Shown here: piece by piece, positions 1 through 9,821 of the stretch
Layout: each line of letters begins with the position of its first letter
Numbering within the stretch: position 1 is the first letter of the stretch
NCBI GenBank assembly: GCA_016703065.1
Contig: JADJCU010000006.1
Location: 62,001 to 126,000, forward strand
Direction: 5' to 3'
From: a bacterium
Lineage (GTDB): Bacteria > Electryoneota > RPQS01
DNA: 64,000 nucleotides
Notes under the pieces: generated by a model
The model's database searches: none
Told to the model about the DNA's origin: nothing
What the model saw: the letters and a program-made list of their open reading frames with translations, nothing else
Translations under genes and position numbers: made by a program

Positions 1-2978
1 GTCTGATTGCCCGCCAATTCCGGTGCACAACAGATTACGGTACGCTTGACGCAAGCGGCGTTGTCACGGTGTTCGCTGATCCGCAAGTGATGCTAACAGC
101 AGTCTTCGAACCGCAGAGCATGCCGAGAGTGCTTGGAGCCGCGAGCTCTTTGAAAGCGATTCAGCTTTCAATTGAGGGAGATATCCTGCAGCCGGGCGTG
201 CACTGGAGTTCACTGGGCGCGCAGGATGATATCCTTGGCGAGGGCGACGTGAACTTTGGGGCAAATGAAGTCAGCCTTTCCTTTGCCCAACGCGACGGAC
301 AAAGCGGCGCGGCCAACATCACGTTCGGCGATGGGCAGATTGCAGCACACGTTGCCGACATCCAGGCGCTATTGGTGATGGCGTATCCGGAGTTGGACAG
401 CCTGCTCGGTCAGGTTACGGAAACGGACCTGTCGTTTCGCGGCAACGCCGACCATGGCGAATTGAAACTCGAGATCGTCGGTGATACGATTTCAAACACT
501 GCGCTGTCAAACATCCTAAACAGGCTGGAGTTCGACGGAAGGTATGAACGCGCTGCGGAATCCAGCTATGGACTTTCCGGCGAGTGGCACGGCACGACGC
601 GGTCGTATGACGATTTCTTCGGTCGAGGCCACGTTTCCATCACGGACGGCCGGATTAGCGTCACTAATCTTTACATCGACGAGGCGGGTGAACTTTCAGG
701 CGAGATTAAGATCAATCCGCTTTCTGTTGATTTGCAACTGTCCATTGATGCACTGCCGCTCGACCGCACGCCTTTCGCCGCAGAGTTCGCCGAAAAATGG
801 AAGCTCGCGGGAGTCGTGTCGGGCGAAATCACGGCGAATGGACCGGTTGATTCACTGGCTTGGTATGCGGATATAAGTCTAATCGACGGTGTTGCGCAGG
901 GTTTGCCGGGTTATTGGGCGCTGGCGACAGCCCACGGGGTTCGCGACGCGATCGACACGATGCACGTTTCATTCGGTCGTGATGTTCGGAGCATCTTTGA
1001 AGCAGAAGGACGGCTGAGTGTTCCCGACAACTTCATCGACGTACGCGCCGTGTTCCCGACATCCGAAGCTTCGGATTTCCTGCAGGCGTTGACGGGCCGA
1101 GGCGGGCTGCTCACAGGAGAGCTTGAAGGTGATTTGCTTGTAACGGGGAAGCTCTCGGCGCCGGAAGTTCTTGCGAGCTTACGTGTTCTGCACGGTGAGC
1201 TGTTTAGTGAGCTGACAGTCGATCGGTTCGCTATAGACGCATCGTTGACTACGGAAGTGAATGGCAAACGGCTGCTCGCTATTCCACAGTTGTCATTTCA
1301 CAAAGAGAACGAATATAGGTTTTACGCCGAATTAGCAACGGAGCCGACGCGTGGTGGTTCGTTTCAGGCGATGCTCGAAGGAAGCGGGGACTTTCTTGAC
1401 CTGCTCGAGCAAGTTGACGCGGATTTCACTTCTCAAGGCAGCACAAGCGGATTGCGTTTGGATTTCGGCGGTTCCTGGGACGCGCCAGCGTTCGCAGGCG
1501 GTCAACTGACGATTGACCAGGGTGTATTCACTTATCCGCCCGCGGCGCCCGGTGACTTGGGGATGCAGGTTCTGATCAAGCTGAATCAATCTGGCGTGGT
1601 AGACACGGGTTTCATACAGGTGCGTGAAGGTCATGACGGATTACGGCTTGACTTTCTTCCGAGCACAAGCGATGCGGCATTCGGTCTTAACTCACTCGTG
1701 ATTCCGAAACCGCGTATCGAGCTGGGAACGCTCCGGCTCAGCACCGGCAATGACGGCGTACTTGTCCGACTGCCGGGATTCATGAAACCTGAATGGCTGG
1801 GAAGACTGACCACAGGCGCGGACACGCTTGAAGCGATCACGTTGTCAGCTTTCGATTCGACGCGGCTCCTGATTCAGGGAGACGCGAACTTGCGGGATGG
1901 CAGGTTCACTTTTCCGTTTTTGTCATACGGCGGCGGGACGATGAGGCCCGTCACGAAATGGCTCGTTGACCGATTGTATGAAGCGCAATGGAATCTCGAC
2001 ATCTCGGCCGGCAAGGGAGTGCATTACGATGTTGAGATCACGGGATTCAAGGACTCCGATCTCTTCACGCTGCTTGGCAAGAATGCGCTATTGGGAACGG
2101 TGGCGGAATATGTTGATCACATATCTGTTGACGCAAACGTCACGCCGTCCGAGTTGCCGCTCGGCATGCGAGGATCAATCATGGATTCGAGCCTGCGGTT
2201 GATCGGCAAACTGGAGGCAACTTCGGGCAGCGCGGATTATCTCGATCAGACTTTCTGGATCGAGGCGCTGCGCGCAGATTTCGATGAGACTGACATTTTT
2301 CCGATCATAAGCGGGCGAAGTGCTACGTACGGGGTAGACTCGGTCGGACGAACTGTTCCCGTGTATCTGACGATCTATGAGATCGAGGACGAGACACAGA
2401 CGCGAGTGCCGTTCGGTCGATTTGAAGATGTAACCTATGTGCTTGAAGCCGACGGCTATCCGGATCCCGAACAGGTGCTTGGTTTGCTTGGCTATGACGT
2501 TACGAATTTCTCGCAAGGGAAGGCCGAGCAGCTGTTGACGCGCACTGCGATGACCGCCGCGAAACGCATTTGGCTCGATCCGATTGCGCGACGACTTGAG
2601 CGCGCGACATTTCTCGATCAGATATCGCTCGCTCCCGGCGGCGGGGCCAGCGCAAGTTTGTTTCGCGCGCAGCGGGAGAACGTGTTGACCGACACACTTG
2701 AGTCACAGGGAGTCGTACGGCTATTGCGCGGCTCGCACGTGACGGTCGGGAAATACCTGACCAGCGACGTGTTTGTGACCTACACCGGCGAACTGGCTGA
2801 AGCGAGCGCGGAAGTCGAAGGTGGCCGGTTAGGGTTAATTCACTTTTGGAACCTGCAATATCGCGTCGTGCCGGTAAGCCGCGATTTCGTGCTTGACTTC
2901 GCAGTCGAGTACGATGAAGCCAGCAGACGCCGGGACGAGTCCGTAGCTTTGAAGTATTCATTCGTATTGGAGCCTTGA
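1..2978 (+). CDS. tamB: TamB-like translocation/assembly module protein, 5' end outside window
   Basis: This is a very large AsmA/TamB (DUF490)-type protein. The family spans the periplasm as a beta-rich groove and is linked to outer-membrane protein assembly and lipid transport. The frame is open from base 3 with no stop, so the gene begins upstream; the GTG at 69 is only an internal codon. About 990 residues are visible. They consist of the alternating beta-strand pattern with Gly/Asp/Leu-rich repeats that is typical of TamB, such as repeated 'G.L..D.......G.L...G.I..P' units. The C-terminal 350 residues resemble the DUF490 core and end in strand-like 'VALKYSFVLEP'. One base separates the stop from bamA, and this tamB-bamA pairing supports the call. 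The repeats themselves vary too much to name a closer homologue. Confidence 0.8.
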   Translation, partial: LIARQFRCTTDYGTLDASGVVTVFADPQVMLTAVFEPQSMPRVLGAASSLKAIQLSIEGDILQPGVHWSSLGAQDDILGEGDVNFGANEVSLSFAQRDGQSGAANITFGDGQIAAHVADIQALLVMAYPELDSLLGQVTETDLSFRGNADHGELKLEIVGDTISNTALSNILNRLEFDGRYERAAESSYGLSGEWHGTTRSYDDFFGRGHVSITDGRISVTNLYIDEAGELSGEIKINPLSVDLQLSIDALPLDRTPFAAEFAEKWKLAGVVSGEITANGPVDSLAWYADISLIDGVAQGLPGYWALATAHGVRDAIDTMHVSFGRDVRSIFEAEGRLSVPDNFIDVRAVFPTSEASDFLQALTGRGGLLTGELEGDLLVTGKLSAPEVLASLRVLHGELFSELTVDRFAIDASLTTEVNGKRLLAIPQLSFHKENEYRFYAELATEPTRGGSFQAMLEGSGDFLDLLEQVDADFTSQGSTSGLRLDFGGSWDAPAFAGGQLTIDQGVFTYPPAAPGDLGMQVLIKLNQSGVVDTGFIQVREGHDGLRLDFLPSTSDAAFGLNSLVIPKPRIELGTLRLSTGNDGVLVRLPGFMKPEWLGRLTTGADTLEAITLSAFDSTRLLIQGDANLRDGRFTFPFLSYGGGTMRPVTKWLVDRLYEAQWNLDISAGKGVHYDVEITGFKDSDLFTLLGKNALLGTVAEYVDHISVDANVTPSELPLGMRGSIMDSSLRLIGKLEATSGSADYLDQTFWIEALRADFDETDIFPIISGRSATYGVDSVGRTVPVYLTIYEIEDETQTRVPFGRFEDVTYVLEADGYPDPEQVLGLLGYDVTNFSQGKAEQLLTRTAMTAAKRIWLDPIARRLERATFLDQISLAPGGGASASLFRAQRENVLTDTLESQGVVRLLRGSHVTVGKYLTSDVFVTYTGELAEASAEVEGGRLGLIHFWNLQYRVVPVSRDFVLDFAVEYDEASRRRDESVALKYSFVLEP

Positions 2979-2979
2979 A

Positions 2980-5280
2980 TTGACGAAGTCACGCTGGCGT
3001 TGGTTGGTCATAATGATGTTTGTCCTGGCTGTCTCTGCACAGGCTCAGGATCGACTGCGCGTACTGGGAATCGCGATTGAAGGAAATGAAGGTACGGACG
3101 CCGGGCTGATCCGCGCGCATTCTGGAATATCGGTCGGGCAGGACATCTCGGGCGATGACGTGCAGGCCGCGATTCGCCAACTGTGGAAGCTGAATCTGTT
3201 CAGTGACGTTCAGATTATAGAAGAGCGTTCGACGGCGGAGGGCGTTTACCTGCGGATTCAGGTGCAGGAGTACCGCCGCTTAGACCGTATCACCGTTCGC
3301 GGCAATCGCAAATTAAAGGGTGACGACCTGAATAGCCTGTTGAAACTTACTTCCGGGCAGGTCGTGCGGCCAGCGGATGTGACTCGACTGCGAAGTTCGA
3401 TGATCAAGAAATATGAAGAGATGGGCTTTTTGCTCGCCGACATTCAGGTGGAGCAGGATACTCTTGAGAGCAACGGCCGCGTTAAAGTTGACGTTGAGGT
3501 GCGCGAAGGCAGCAAGGTGAAGGTCCGGCACGTCGATTTTGACGGCAATCAGTCATTTGCGGACAAGAAGCTGCGGAAGAAGGTGCGGACGACGCGCAAA
3601 ACGTTGTTCCGGTCGGGCGAGTATAAGCGTGAGAAGATTGAGGAGGACAAACTCGCGCTGGTCGCTTTCTATCAGAGCCAGGGGTTTCGTGATGCCGAGA
3701 TCGTAGGGGACACGGCCGTCTATACGCCGGACCGGCGCGGCATACAGCTTACGTACAGGGTATCGGAAGGGCCGATCTACACCTACGGAGATTTCTCCTG
3801 GAATGGGCAGCGGCTGTTCACTGAAGAAGAGCTGGCGAAAAAACTGCGCGTAGAAAGCGGAGAGAAGTACAATCGCGAGGCGTTTGACCGCAGTTTGGCG
3901 GAAATCGGCTCCATGTACTATGACAAGGGCTACATCTATGCAGGCGTGACGCCGAATGAGATGGTGCGCGAAGGACAGATTGTTGACGTGAAACTGGACG
4001 TTGCGGAAGGCAGCGAATTCAAGGTCAATCAGATATTTGTCACCGGGAATACAAAGACAAAAGAGAAAGTCATTCGCCGCGAGCTGGTACTTTATCCGGG
4101 TGAGACGTTCGATGTGTCCAAACTGCGGCGTTCGATTCGTGAAGTCACCATTCTGAACTACTTTGCAAGTGTTGTGCCTGATGTCGTGCCTGTATCGGAG
4201 AATCAGGTCGATCTATATGTTGATGTCGAAGAAAAATCGACAGATCAGGCCAACGTCTCGGCTGGTTACAGTCAGCGAGATAAATTTATCGGTTCGCTGG
4301 GTTTTCAAATGAACAATCTGCTCGGCAACGGACAGCAGTTTGCTCTGGACTGGAATTTCGGTCAAGTCTACCAGGCGTTTTCGATCAGCTTCACGGAACC
4401 GTGGTTTCGCAATACGCGCACGCTGCTTGGATTCAGCTTTTTCGATACTCACCGCGGCGGCAGTTACTACGGCTTTGATGAAGATATCATCGGCGGCACG
4501 GCCCGCGTCGGGCGCAGGCTGCGATGGCCGGACGATTTCTTTCGCTTGGACTACATCTATCGATTGGATCGCACCAAATATTCCAATTTCACGAGTGAGT
4601 TTGAAGCAAGCAATCCGCGGAGTTTGGTGGAAGATCAGGCGCGCGTGTCGTCCGGCGTGACTCAGATTATCACGCGGGATAGCCGCAACGAAGCGGAATT
4701 CCCGTCGCTTGGTTCCGTCAACACACTTCGGACTGAGATCACCGGCGGACCGTTGTTTGGAGACGATCAGTTTTTCAAGAATGAAATCGGTTCGCAGTGG
4801 TACGCTCCGCTGCTTGGCGACTTAGTTCTCGTGTCTGATACGAAGGTCGGAGTTGTAGAGCAACTGAGCTCGAGCTCGCGCGACATTCCGTATTTCGATT
4901 ACTTTTTCATGGGCGGTTCGGGATTGTCCTTGGGCACGAGCTTGCGCGGCTACGATGAGCGCGACGTCGGGCCGCAGAGCGGCAATTATCCCGTTGGCGG
5001 CAAGACGATGTTCAAACAGTCCTTCGAATTGCGGTATCCGATCGTGCGGAACCCGACGATCTACCTCCTTGGCTTCGCTGAGGGTGGCAATGTATGGTCG
5101 CGCTATGAAGACACCAATCCGGGCGATTTGCGCAAGTCGGTCGGCTTGGGAGCCCGGCTATTCATGCCATTCATCGGGATGATTGGGCTCGACTACGGCT
5201 TTGGTTTCGATTACTACGACTCGCGCGGCCTCCGGGACGGTAAATGGTTGCCACACTTCCAGTTTGGCCGCACTTTCTAA
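2980..5280 (+). CDS. bamA: Outer membrane protein assembly factor BamA (Omp85)
   Basis: BamA is the essential outer-membrane insertase for beta-barrel proteins. The 766-residue product starts with a signal peptide of about 22 residues ending 'SAQAQ'. Five POTRA repeats follow at roughly residues 26-97, 98-177, 178-264, 265-345 and 346-422; each closes with a V.EG or V.EY turn. Residues 423-766 form the 16-strand Omp85 barrel, with the L6 signature 'LRGYDERDVGP' and a C-terminal 'FGRTF' ending in Phe. Five POTRAs point to BamA rather than TamA, which has three, although tamB lies directly upstream. The start is TTG at 2980, one base after the tamB stop. Skp and lpxD follow, which is a common envelope-biogenesis order. 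The frame is intact throughout. Confidence 0.95.
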   Translation: MTKSRWRWLVIMMFVLAVSAQAQDRLRVLGIAIEGNEGTDAGLIRAHSGISVGQDISGDDVQAAIRQLWKLNLFSDVQIIEERSTAEGVYLRIQVQEYRRLDRITVRGNRKLKGDDLNSLLKLTSGQVVRPADVTRLRSSMIKKYEEMGFLLADIQVEQDTLESNGRVKVDVEVREGSKVKVRHVDFDGNQSFADKKLRKKVRTTRKTLFRSGEYKREKIEEDKLALVAFYQSQGFRDAEIVGDTAVYTPDRRGIQLTYRVSEGPIYTYGDFSWNGQRLFTEEELAKKLRVESGEKYNREAFDRSLAEIGSMYYDKGYIYAGVTPNEMVREGQIVDVKLDVAEGSEFKVNQIFVTGNTKTKEKVIRRELVLYPGETFDVSKLRRSIREVTILNYFASVVPDVVPVSENQVDLYVDVEEKSTDQANVSAGYSQRDKFIGSLGFQMNNLLGNGQQFALDWNFGQVYQAFSISFTEPWFRNTRTLLGFSFFDTHRGGSYYGFDEDIIGGTARVGRRLRWPDDFFRLDYIYRLDRTKYSNFTSEFEASNPRSLVEDQARVSSGVTQIITRDSRNEAEFPSLGSVNTLRTEITGGPLFGDDQFFKNEIGSQWYAPLLGDLVLVSDTKVGVVEQLSSSSRDIPYFDYFFMGGSGLSLGTSLRGYDERDVGPQSGNYPVGGKTMFKQSFELRYPIVRNPTIYLLGFAEGGNVWSRYEDTNPGDLRKSVGLGARLFMPFIGMIGLDYGFGFDYYDSRGLRDGKWLPHFQFGRTF

Positions 5281-5306
5281 TCCATTATCATAAGCAAGGA
5301 ACTTCC

Positions 5307-5826
5307 ATGTCGAAGGGAATATTGGCCCTGATGGCGGCGTTGATTCTGGTGAGCACGCCCCTTTTCGCAAAGGAACTCAAGATCGGGTACATTGATTCGG
5401 AAGCGATTCTGTCGCAATACCCCGATTATCAGGAGGCGCAGCGCAAACTGCAGGAGGAAGAGCAGAAGTATCTTGCCGAAGCGCAGGCGAAGGTATCCGT
5501 GATGCAGTCCATGCTCGAAGAGATACAGCAGCAGAGCTTGATGCTTTCTCCCGAAGCGCGCAGTGAACGAGAGCAGAAGGTGCCTCGAAAAGCGAAGGGA
5601 CCTTGAGGAGTTTCGCATTTCCACGTGGGGCGACGGCGGAAAGCTGTATGCGAAGAATCTCGAACTGTCCAGGCCAATCCTCGAGAAGATCAATCAGGTC
5701 ATCGAGAAAGTGAGTCAGCAAGACGGCTATGACATGGTGTTTGATGCGGCTGGCGGCAACATCGTTTTTGCCCTTCCGCAGGACGACATCACGGAAATCG
5801 TACTGGAAGAACTGAAGAAGGAGTAG
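5307..5826 (+). CDS. skp: Periplasmic chaperone Skp/OmpH, frameshifted
   Basis: This is an OmpH/Skp-family holdase that carries unfolded outer-membrane proteins to BamA. It starts at ATG 5307 with a signal peptide of about 21 residues ending 'LFAKE'. The mature N-terminus has the family signature 'IGYIDSEAIL', followed by a Gln/Glu-rich coiled coil. The frame breaks near 5580-5600. The first frame ends at 5606, and the protein continues in another frame with 'RRDLEEFR', a second coiled-coil arm and the typical C-terminal 'YDMVFDAAGGNIVFA' strand. Read together, the two parts give about 172 residues, a normal Skp length. The position between bamA and lpxD is the usual one. I read the break as a one-base sequence error rather than a pseudogene. 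Confidence 0.85.
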
Positions 5827-5828
5827 TT

Positions 5829-6875
5829 GTGCCCGGTGTGACAGCTGCGCAGCTTGCCGAGCTTGTTGGCGGGCAACTAATTGGTGACGCGCGGCGGGAG
5901 ATCGTCGCGGTCGCGCCGCTTGAAGGAGCGGAGGCAAATTGCGTGTCGTTTCTCGCGAACGTCAAATACGTATCGCTGCTTACTAGCTCCGGCGCAGGAG
6001 TCGTGTTTGTGGGCAAAGGTGTTGCGAGGTCGAATGGCGACGTAATAGAGGTAAACGACCCGTACGCCGCGTTTGTCACGGCGCTCGAGTATTTTCATCC
6101 GGAACGGCGGCCAGCGCCGGGTGTTCATCCCCATGCGGCCGTCGCCGCGGATGTGGAGCTCGGCGACGGGGTGACTGTCGGACCCGGTTGCGTAATCGAG
6201 AGCGGAGCGCGAATCGGAAATCGTACGGTACTGGAAGCGCTGGTTTTTGTTGGAGCGCGCGCAGTCGTCGGTGATGATTGTTACATCCATCCGAACACGA
6301 CACTCAGGCATCGAGTTGAACTTGGTCACCGAGTGATCGTTCACGCAGGCACAGTGATTGGCTCGGATGGTTTTGGCTTCGCTTTTGACAGCGGACATTA
6401 CCGCAAGATTCCGCAGGTCGGTACGGTGGTAATCGAAAACGACGTTGAGATCGGCGCGAACACGACGATAGATCGCGCGACGATGGGGGAGACTCGGATT
6501 GGCGAGGGTACCAAGATTGACAACCTCGTGCAAATCGCGCACAACGTGAGAATCGGAAAGCACTGTGTGATCGTGGCACAGGCCGGGATTTCCGGTTCCA
6601 CCATCCTGGGAAACTACTGTCGAGTGGGTGGTCAGGCAGGCTTCGTTGGACATATTAAGATCGGGGACGGAGCCTCATTTGGAGCACAGAGCGGTGTCAG
6701 TCAAGACGTCAAGGCGGGCGACGTTTTGTCGGGAAGTCCCGCGCGTCCGCACAGTTTATGGAAACGTATCGAAGTATCGCTGCCGCGCCTTCCCGATCTG
6801 CTGCGGCGCGTGAAGCGTATTGAGGAACGGCTTGCGATGACATCAGAGGCGAAGGAGAGCGAGCATGGCCGATAG
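5829..6875 (+). CDS. lpxD: UDP-3-O-acylglucosamine N-acyltransferase LpxD
   Basis: LpxD adds the second acyl chain to UDP-3-O-acyl-glucosamine, the third step of lipid A synthesis, in the cytoplasm. The 348-residue protein has the N-terminal uridine-binding domain (about residues 5-100) with 'PYAAFVTAL' and the 'HP.A.V' entry. A long left-handed beta-helix of hexapeptide repeats follows, including 'IGSDGFGFA' and 'VQIAHNVRIG', which contains the catalytic His region. It ends in a helical tail 'RRVKRIEERL'. The start is GTG at 5829, two bases after the skp stop, and the end overlaps lpxC by 11 bases. The frame is intact and the length is normal. Confidence 0.95.
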   Translation: MPGVTAAQLAELVGGQLIGDARREIVAVAPLEGAEANCVSFLANVKYVSLLTSSGAGVVFVGKGVARSNGDVIEVNDPYAAFVTALEYFHPERRPAPGVHPHAAVAADVELGDGVTVGPGCVIESGARIGNRTVLEALVFVGARAVVGDDCYIHPNTTLRHRVELGHRVIVHAGTVIGSDGFGFAFDSGHYRKIPQVGTVVIENDVEIGANTTIDRATMGETRIGEGTKIDNLVQIAHNVRIGKHCVIVAQAGISGSTILGNYCRVGGQAGFVGHIKIGDGASFGAQSGVSQDVKAGDVLSGSPARPHSLWKRIEVSLPRLPDLLRRVKRIEERLAMTSEAKESEHGR

Positions 6876-8253
6876 ACAGCGGACCATCGGCAATGAAATC
6901 GCGATTTCGGGCATCGGCTTGCATACCGGAAAGCCGGTGAGCATGACCATGAAGCCCGCTCCGGTGAATCATGGCATAGTGTTTCATCGCACGGACATTC
7001 CAGGCTCGCCGCCGATTCCAGCGATTGTAGACCACGTGATTGAGATTGCACGTGGAACTGTGCTTGGTGTGAACGGTGTTCGGATTCACACGGTAGAGCA
7101 CGTTCTGGCGGCGTTGGGCGGTCTGCGCGTTGATAACGTCCTGATTGAATTGACAGACGAGGAACCGCCCGCCGTTGACGGCAGCGCGTATCCGTTTGTC
7201 GAAGCACTGCGGAAGGCGGAGATAGTCGAGCAGGACGCAGAGCGCGAGTACCTCGATTTGGAAAAGACGCTGACGTATCGAGACGACAAAGCCGCAATTG
7301 ACATCGTCATTGTCCCGTCCTCGGAATTCCGCGTGACCTACATGATTGATTATCCGAACACTCTGCTCGGGACGCAGTATACTTCAATGTACTCGATCTG
7401 CGAATTCGTGGAGGAGTTTTCGAAGTCACGCACGTTTTGTCTGTTATCGGAAATGCGCGAACTCAAGGATCGCGGATTGATTAAAGGCGGCACACTCGAC
7501 AATGCCGTTGTGTTCGTTGATCAGGAGCTGCCTGAGCATGAGTACAATGAGCTGAAAACCGCATTCGGTTTCAAAGGCGACCTGAAGCATGACGGCACGG
7601 TATTGGGTGGCGTGCCCTTGCGCTATCCGAATGAACCGGTACGACACAAGACGCTTGACTTGGTCGGCGATCTTGTGCTTGTTGGCGCGCCGATTCGCGG
7701 CCACGTACTTGCCGCCCGGGCAGGACACGCGTCGCACGTTGACGTCGCGAAAATGCTGCGCAGACTGCTGGAAGCGCAGCGTTTGGCCCGACGTTACGGC
7801 AGCAAGAGCGGTCAGGGATTTGTGTTTGATTCGGAGGCGATTGCGCGTCTGCTTCCGCACAAGTATCCGATGCTGCTGGTGGATCGTATTCTTGAGTTGG
7901 TCCCGGGTGAACGCGTGACGGGGTTAAAGAACGTCACGCGCAATGAGGGGTTCTTTGAAGGACATTTTCCGGGGCATCCGGTGATGCCGGGTGTATTGAT
8001 CGTCGAGGCCATGGGGCAGACCGGTGGCGTGTTGCTGCTGAATTCGGTTGAGGACCCGGAATCCAAGGTCGTCTATTTTACGGGTCTTGACAATGTAAAA
8101 TTCCGTAAGCCCGTTACACCCGGGGATCAGATTCTATTTACCGTCGAGATGCTGCTCTTTCGCAGAGGCATCTGCAAGATGAAAGGTTCCGCACACGTAA
8201 ACAGCACACTGGTCGCGGAAGCGGAAATGACCGCCGCGATCATCGATCGATAA
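6865..8253 (+). CDS. lpxC/fabZ: Fused LpxC deacetylase / FabZ 3-hydroxyacyl-ACP dehydratase
   Basis: This bifunctional 462-residue protein joins two enzymes that compete for 3-hydroxyacyl-ACP-derived flux. Residues 1 to about 305 are LpxC, the zinc-dependent UDP-3-O-acyl-GlcNAc deacetylase that commits to lipid A. It shows the zinc ligand motif 'HTVEH' near residue 75, 'KGGTLDNAVV', and 'HKTLDLVGD' near 261, followed by 'GHVLAARAGH'. Residues of about 320-462 are FabZ, with 'LLPHKYPMLLVDRI' and the hot-dog active-site helix 'FEGHFPGHPVMPGVL' near 365. The fusion is known from Bacteroidota, Chlorobi and relatives, so it is a lineage marker. Its ATG lies inside the end of lpxD, and lpxA follows 11 bases downstream. 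Confidence 0.96.
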   Translation: MADRQRTIGNEIAISGIGLHTGKPVSMTMKPAPVNHGIVFHRTDIPGSPPIPAIVDHVIEIARGTVLGVNGVRIHTVEHVLAALGGLRVDNVLIELTDEEPPAVDGSAYPFVEALRKAEIVEQDAEREYLDLEKTLTYRDDKAAIDIVIVPSSEFRVTYMIDYPNTLLGTQYTSMYSICEFVEEFSKSRTFCLLSEMRELKDRGLIKGGTLDNAVVFVDQELPEHEYNELKTAFGFKGDLKHDGTVLGGVPLRYPNEPVRHKTLDLVGDLVLVGAPIRGHVLAARAGHASHVDVAKMLRRLLEAQRLARRYGSKSGQGFVFDSEAIARLLPHKYPMLLVDRILELVPGERVTGLKNVTRNEGFFEGHFPGHPVMPGVLIVEAMGQTGGVLLLNSVEDPESKVVYFTGLDNVKFRKPVTPGDQILFTVEMLLFRRGICKMKGSAHVNSTLVAEAEMTAAIIDR

Positions 8254-8264
8254 GGACATCGCAT

Positions 8265-9072
8265 ATGCCAAAGATTCACCCGCTTGCTTCCGTATCTCCC
8301 AAGGCGAAGCTCGACGACACCGTAACCGTTGACGCGTTTGCGGTCATTGACGATGATGTAGAAATAGGGGCCGGTACCTGGATTGGCAGTTCAACGAGGA
8401 TCTTCTCAGGAGTCAGAATCGGAGAGAACGTAAAAATTTCGCCGCTCGTTTGTATTGGTGGTGAACCGCAGGACAAGAAATTCAGCGGCGAGCCGACCAA
8501 TGTGTTCATTGGAACGATACCGTTATCCGCGAGTGCGTTACGATCAATCGCGGCACCGCAGCGACCGGACGAACGATAGTCGGCTCCAACTGTTTGATCA
8601 TGGCCTACGCCCACGTTGCGCACGACTGCGTCGTGGGGGATCAGGTGATCTTGTCGAACTCCGTGCAGCTTGCGGGACACGTTCACGTCGGCGATTGGGC
8701 CATTCTCGGCGGAATGGTCCCGTGCATCAATTCGTCAACATCGGACGTCACTGCATGATCGGCGGCGCGTTCCGAGTTCCGAAAGACGTGCCGCCTTATA
8801 TTCTTGCCGCCGGGCATCCGTTAACTTACCACGGTTTGAATGTAGTTGGCCTGCGGCGACGCGGATTCGTGAGCGAGCAGGTGAGCACGCTGAAGACGTT
8901 GTTTCATCTTCTTTTTCTGTCCGAACTGAATGTCAGTCAGGCGCTGGACGAGATGTCCAGGAAATACGGCGATTCTGATTTCGCCAAGGAGATAGTTGAG
9001 TTCGTCAAAACGTCGAAGCGCGGACTCATGCCGGGACGCGCGCGGTCTTTTAGCGAAGAGGGCGGACTGTGA
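8265..9072 (+). CDS. lpxA: UDP-N-acetylglucosamine acyltransferase LpxA, two frameshifts
   Basis: LpxA carries out the first acylation of UDP-GlcNAc in lipid A synthesis. The ATG at 8265 opens a hexapeptide-repeat beta-helix ('HPLASVSPKAKL', 'GGEPQDKKFSGE'). The frame changes near 8512, just before a recognisable 'NDTVIRECVTINRG'. It changes again near 8720, between 'GDWAILGGM' and 'VHQFVNIGRHCMIGG'. Between the two breaks the catalytic stretch 'MAYAHVAHDCVVGD' is complete. The C-terminal helical domain (about residues 195-269) runs to the stop at 9072. The combined length of about 269 residues is normal. Both breaks look like single lost bases. With lpxD and lpxC/fabZ it forms a lipid A cluster. 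Confidence 0.9.
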
Positions 9073-9821
9073 GTTTGCAGATTCGACAGGACGGCGCGCA
9101 TTCGGGGCAATACCTTATGGACCGCGACCGGGACGAGTTGGCGCTGGCCGCAGAGTGTGAGTGGGGGCCATGTTTGACGATTTACGAGTGGGAAGTGCCA
9201 ACGCTTTCTTTGGGATTTCATCAGGAAACGACCAAGCTCGATCTCCCTCGGCTTGCGGCGGCCAATATGCCGTTGGTTCGACGACCAACAGGCGGGGCGG
9301 CGGTCCTGCATAGCGAGGAGTTGACATACGCGATCGTTGTGCCCACGGCCGGGGACTTGCGAGCGGGCGCATGGCTGCAAGAGTATGTGGGGATATCTAT
9401 CACTGAGGCGCTGTGCGAGATCGGAGTGCAGGCGGCGTTGGACGAGCGCGGTGAAGCGTTGTCGCCGCTGCCGAATCGCACTTCGTGCTTTGCGCGCACA
9501 TCGCGCTGGGAAGTGGCCGTGAAAGGGAAGAAGCTGGTTGGGAGCGCGCAACGCCGGCAAGGTGATGCGTTGCTCCAACACGGTTCAATTCTCATGGGTA
9601 ACGATCATCTGCGGATTGTGGAATACCTTGCCGTGAACCGTCCGGAAGAGCGTGACTTGCTGCGCAAGCGACTGGACTCGAAGGCGACCTGCGTCACGAA
9701 CGAGATTGGCGCCGGAGATCATCGCGAAATTTTGCGCGCCGCCCTTGAATCATCATTCGCAAAGCACTATGCGGAGTTTACTAATCGGTGCGCGACCAGC
9801 AAGGTAAGTTCTGTAGCGTGA
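9069..9821 (+). CDS. Octanoyltransferase / lipoate-protein ligase family protein (LipM-like)
   Basis: This is a BPL/LplA/LipB-superfamily enzyme of 250 residues that modifies lipoyl domains of 2-oxoacid dehydrogenases or the H protein. Motifs seen are 'RRPTGGAAVLH' followed by 'ELTYAI' near residues 74-92, and 'KKLVGSAQRR' followed by 'LLQHGSIL' near 156-178. A Cys sits in 'TSCFARTSRWEV', the position of the LipM catalytic Cys. The protein is shorter than LplA (about 340 residues) and lacks its accessory domain, which favours a LipM-type octanoyltransferase. The GTG start overlaps the lpxA stop by four bases (GTGA), and dxr starts inside its own stop, so it is translated with envelope and isoprenoid genes although its pathway is different. 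Confidence 0.75.
   Translation: MSLQIRQDGAHSGQYLMDRDRDELALAAECEWGPCLTIYEWEVPTLSLGFHQETTKLDLPRLAAANMPLVRRPTGGAAVLHSEELTYAIVVPTAGDLRAGAWLQEYVGISITEALCEIGVQAALDERGEALSPLPNRTSCFARTSRWEVAVKGKKLVGSAQRRQGDALLQHGSILMGNDHLRIVEYLAVNRPEERDLLRKRLDSKATCVTNEIGAGDHREILRAALESSFAKHYAEFTNRCATSKVSSVA

Noticed and set aside
5307..5826. Programmed ribosomal frameshifting in skp, and similarly in dxr, tsf or pyrH
   Set aside because: No slippery heptamer with a downstream structure is visible at the breaks, and the shifts occur at many unrelated sites across the window. Sequence error explains them all more simply.
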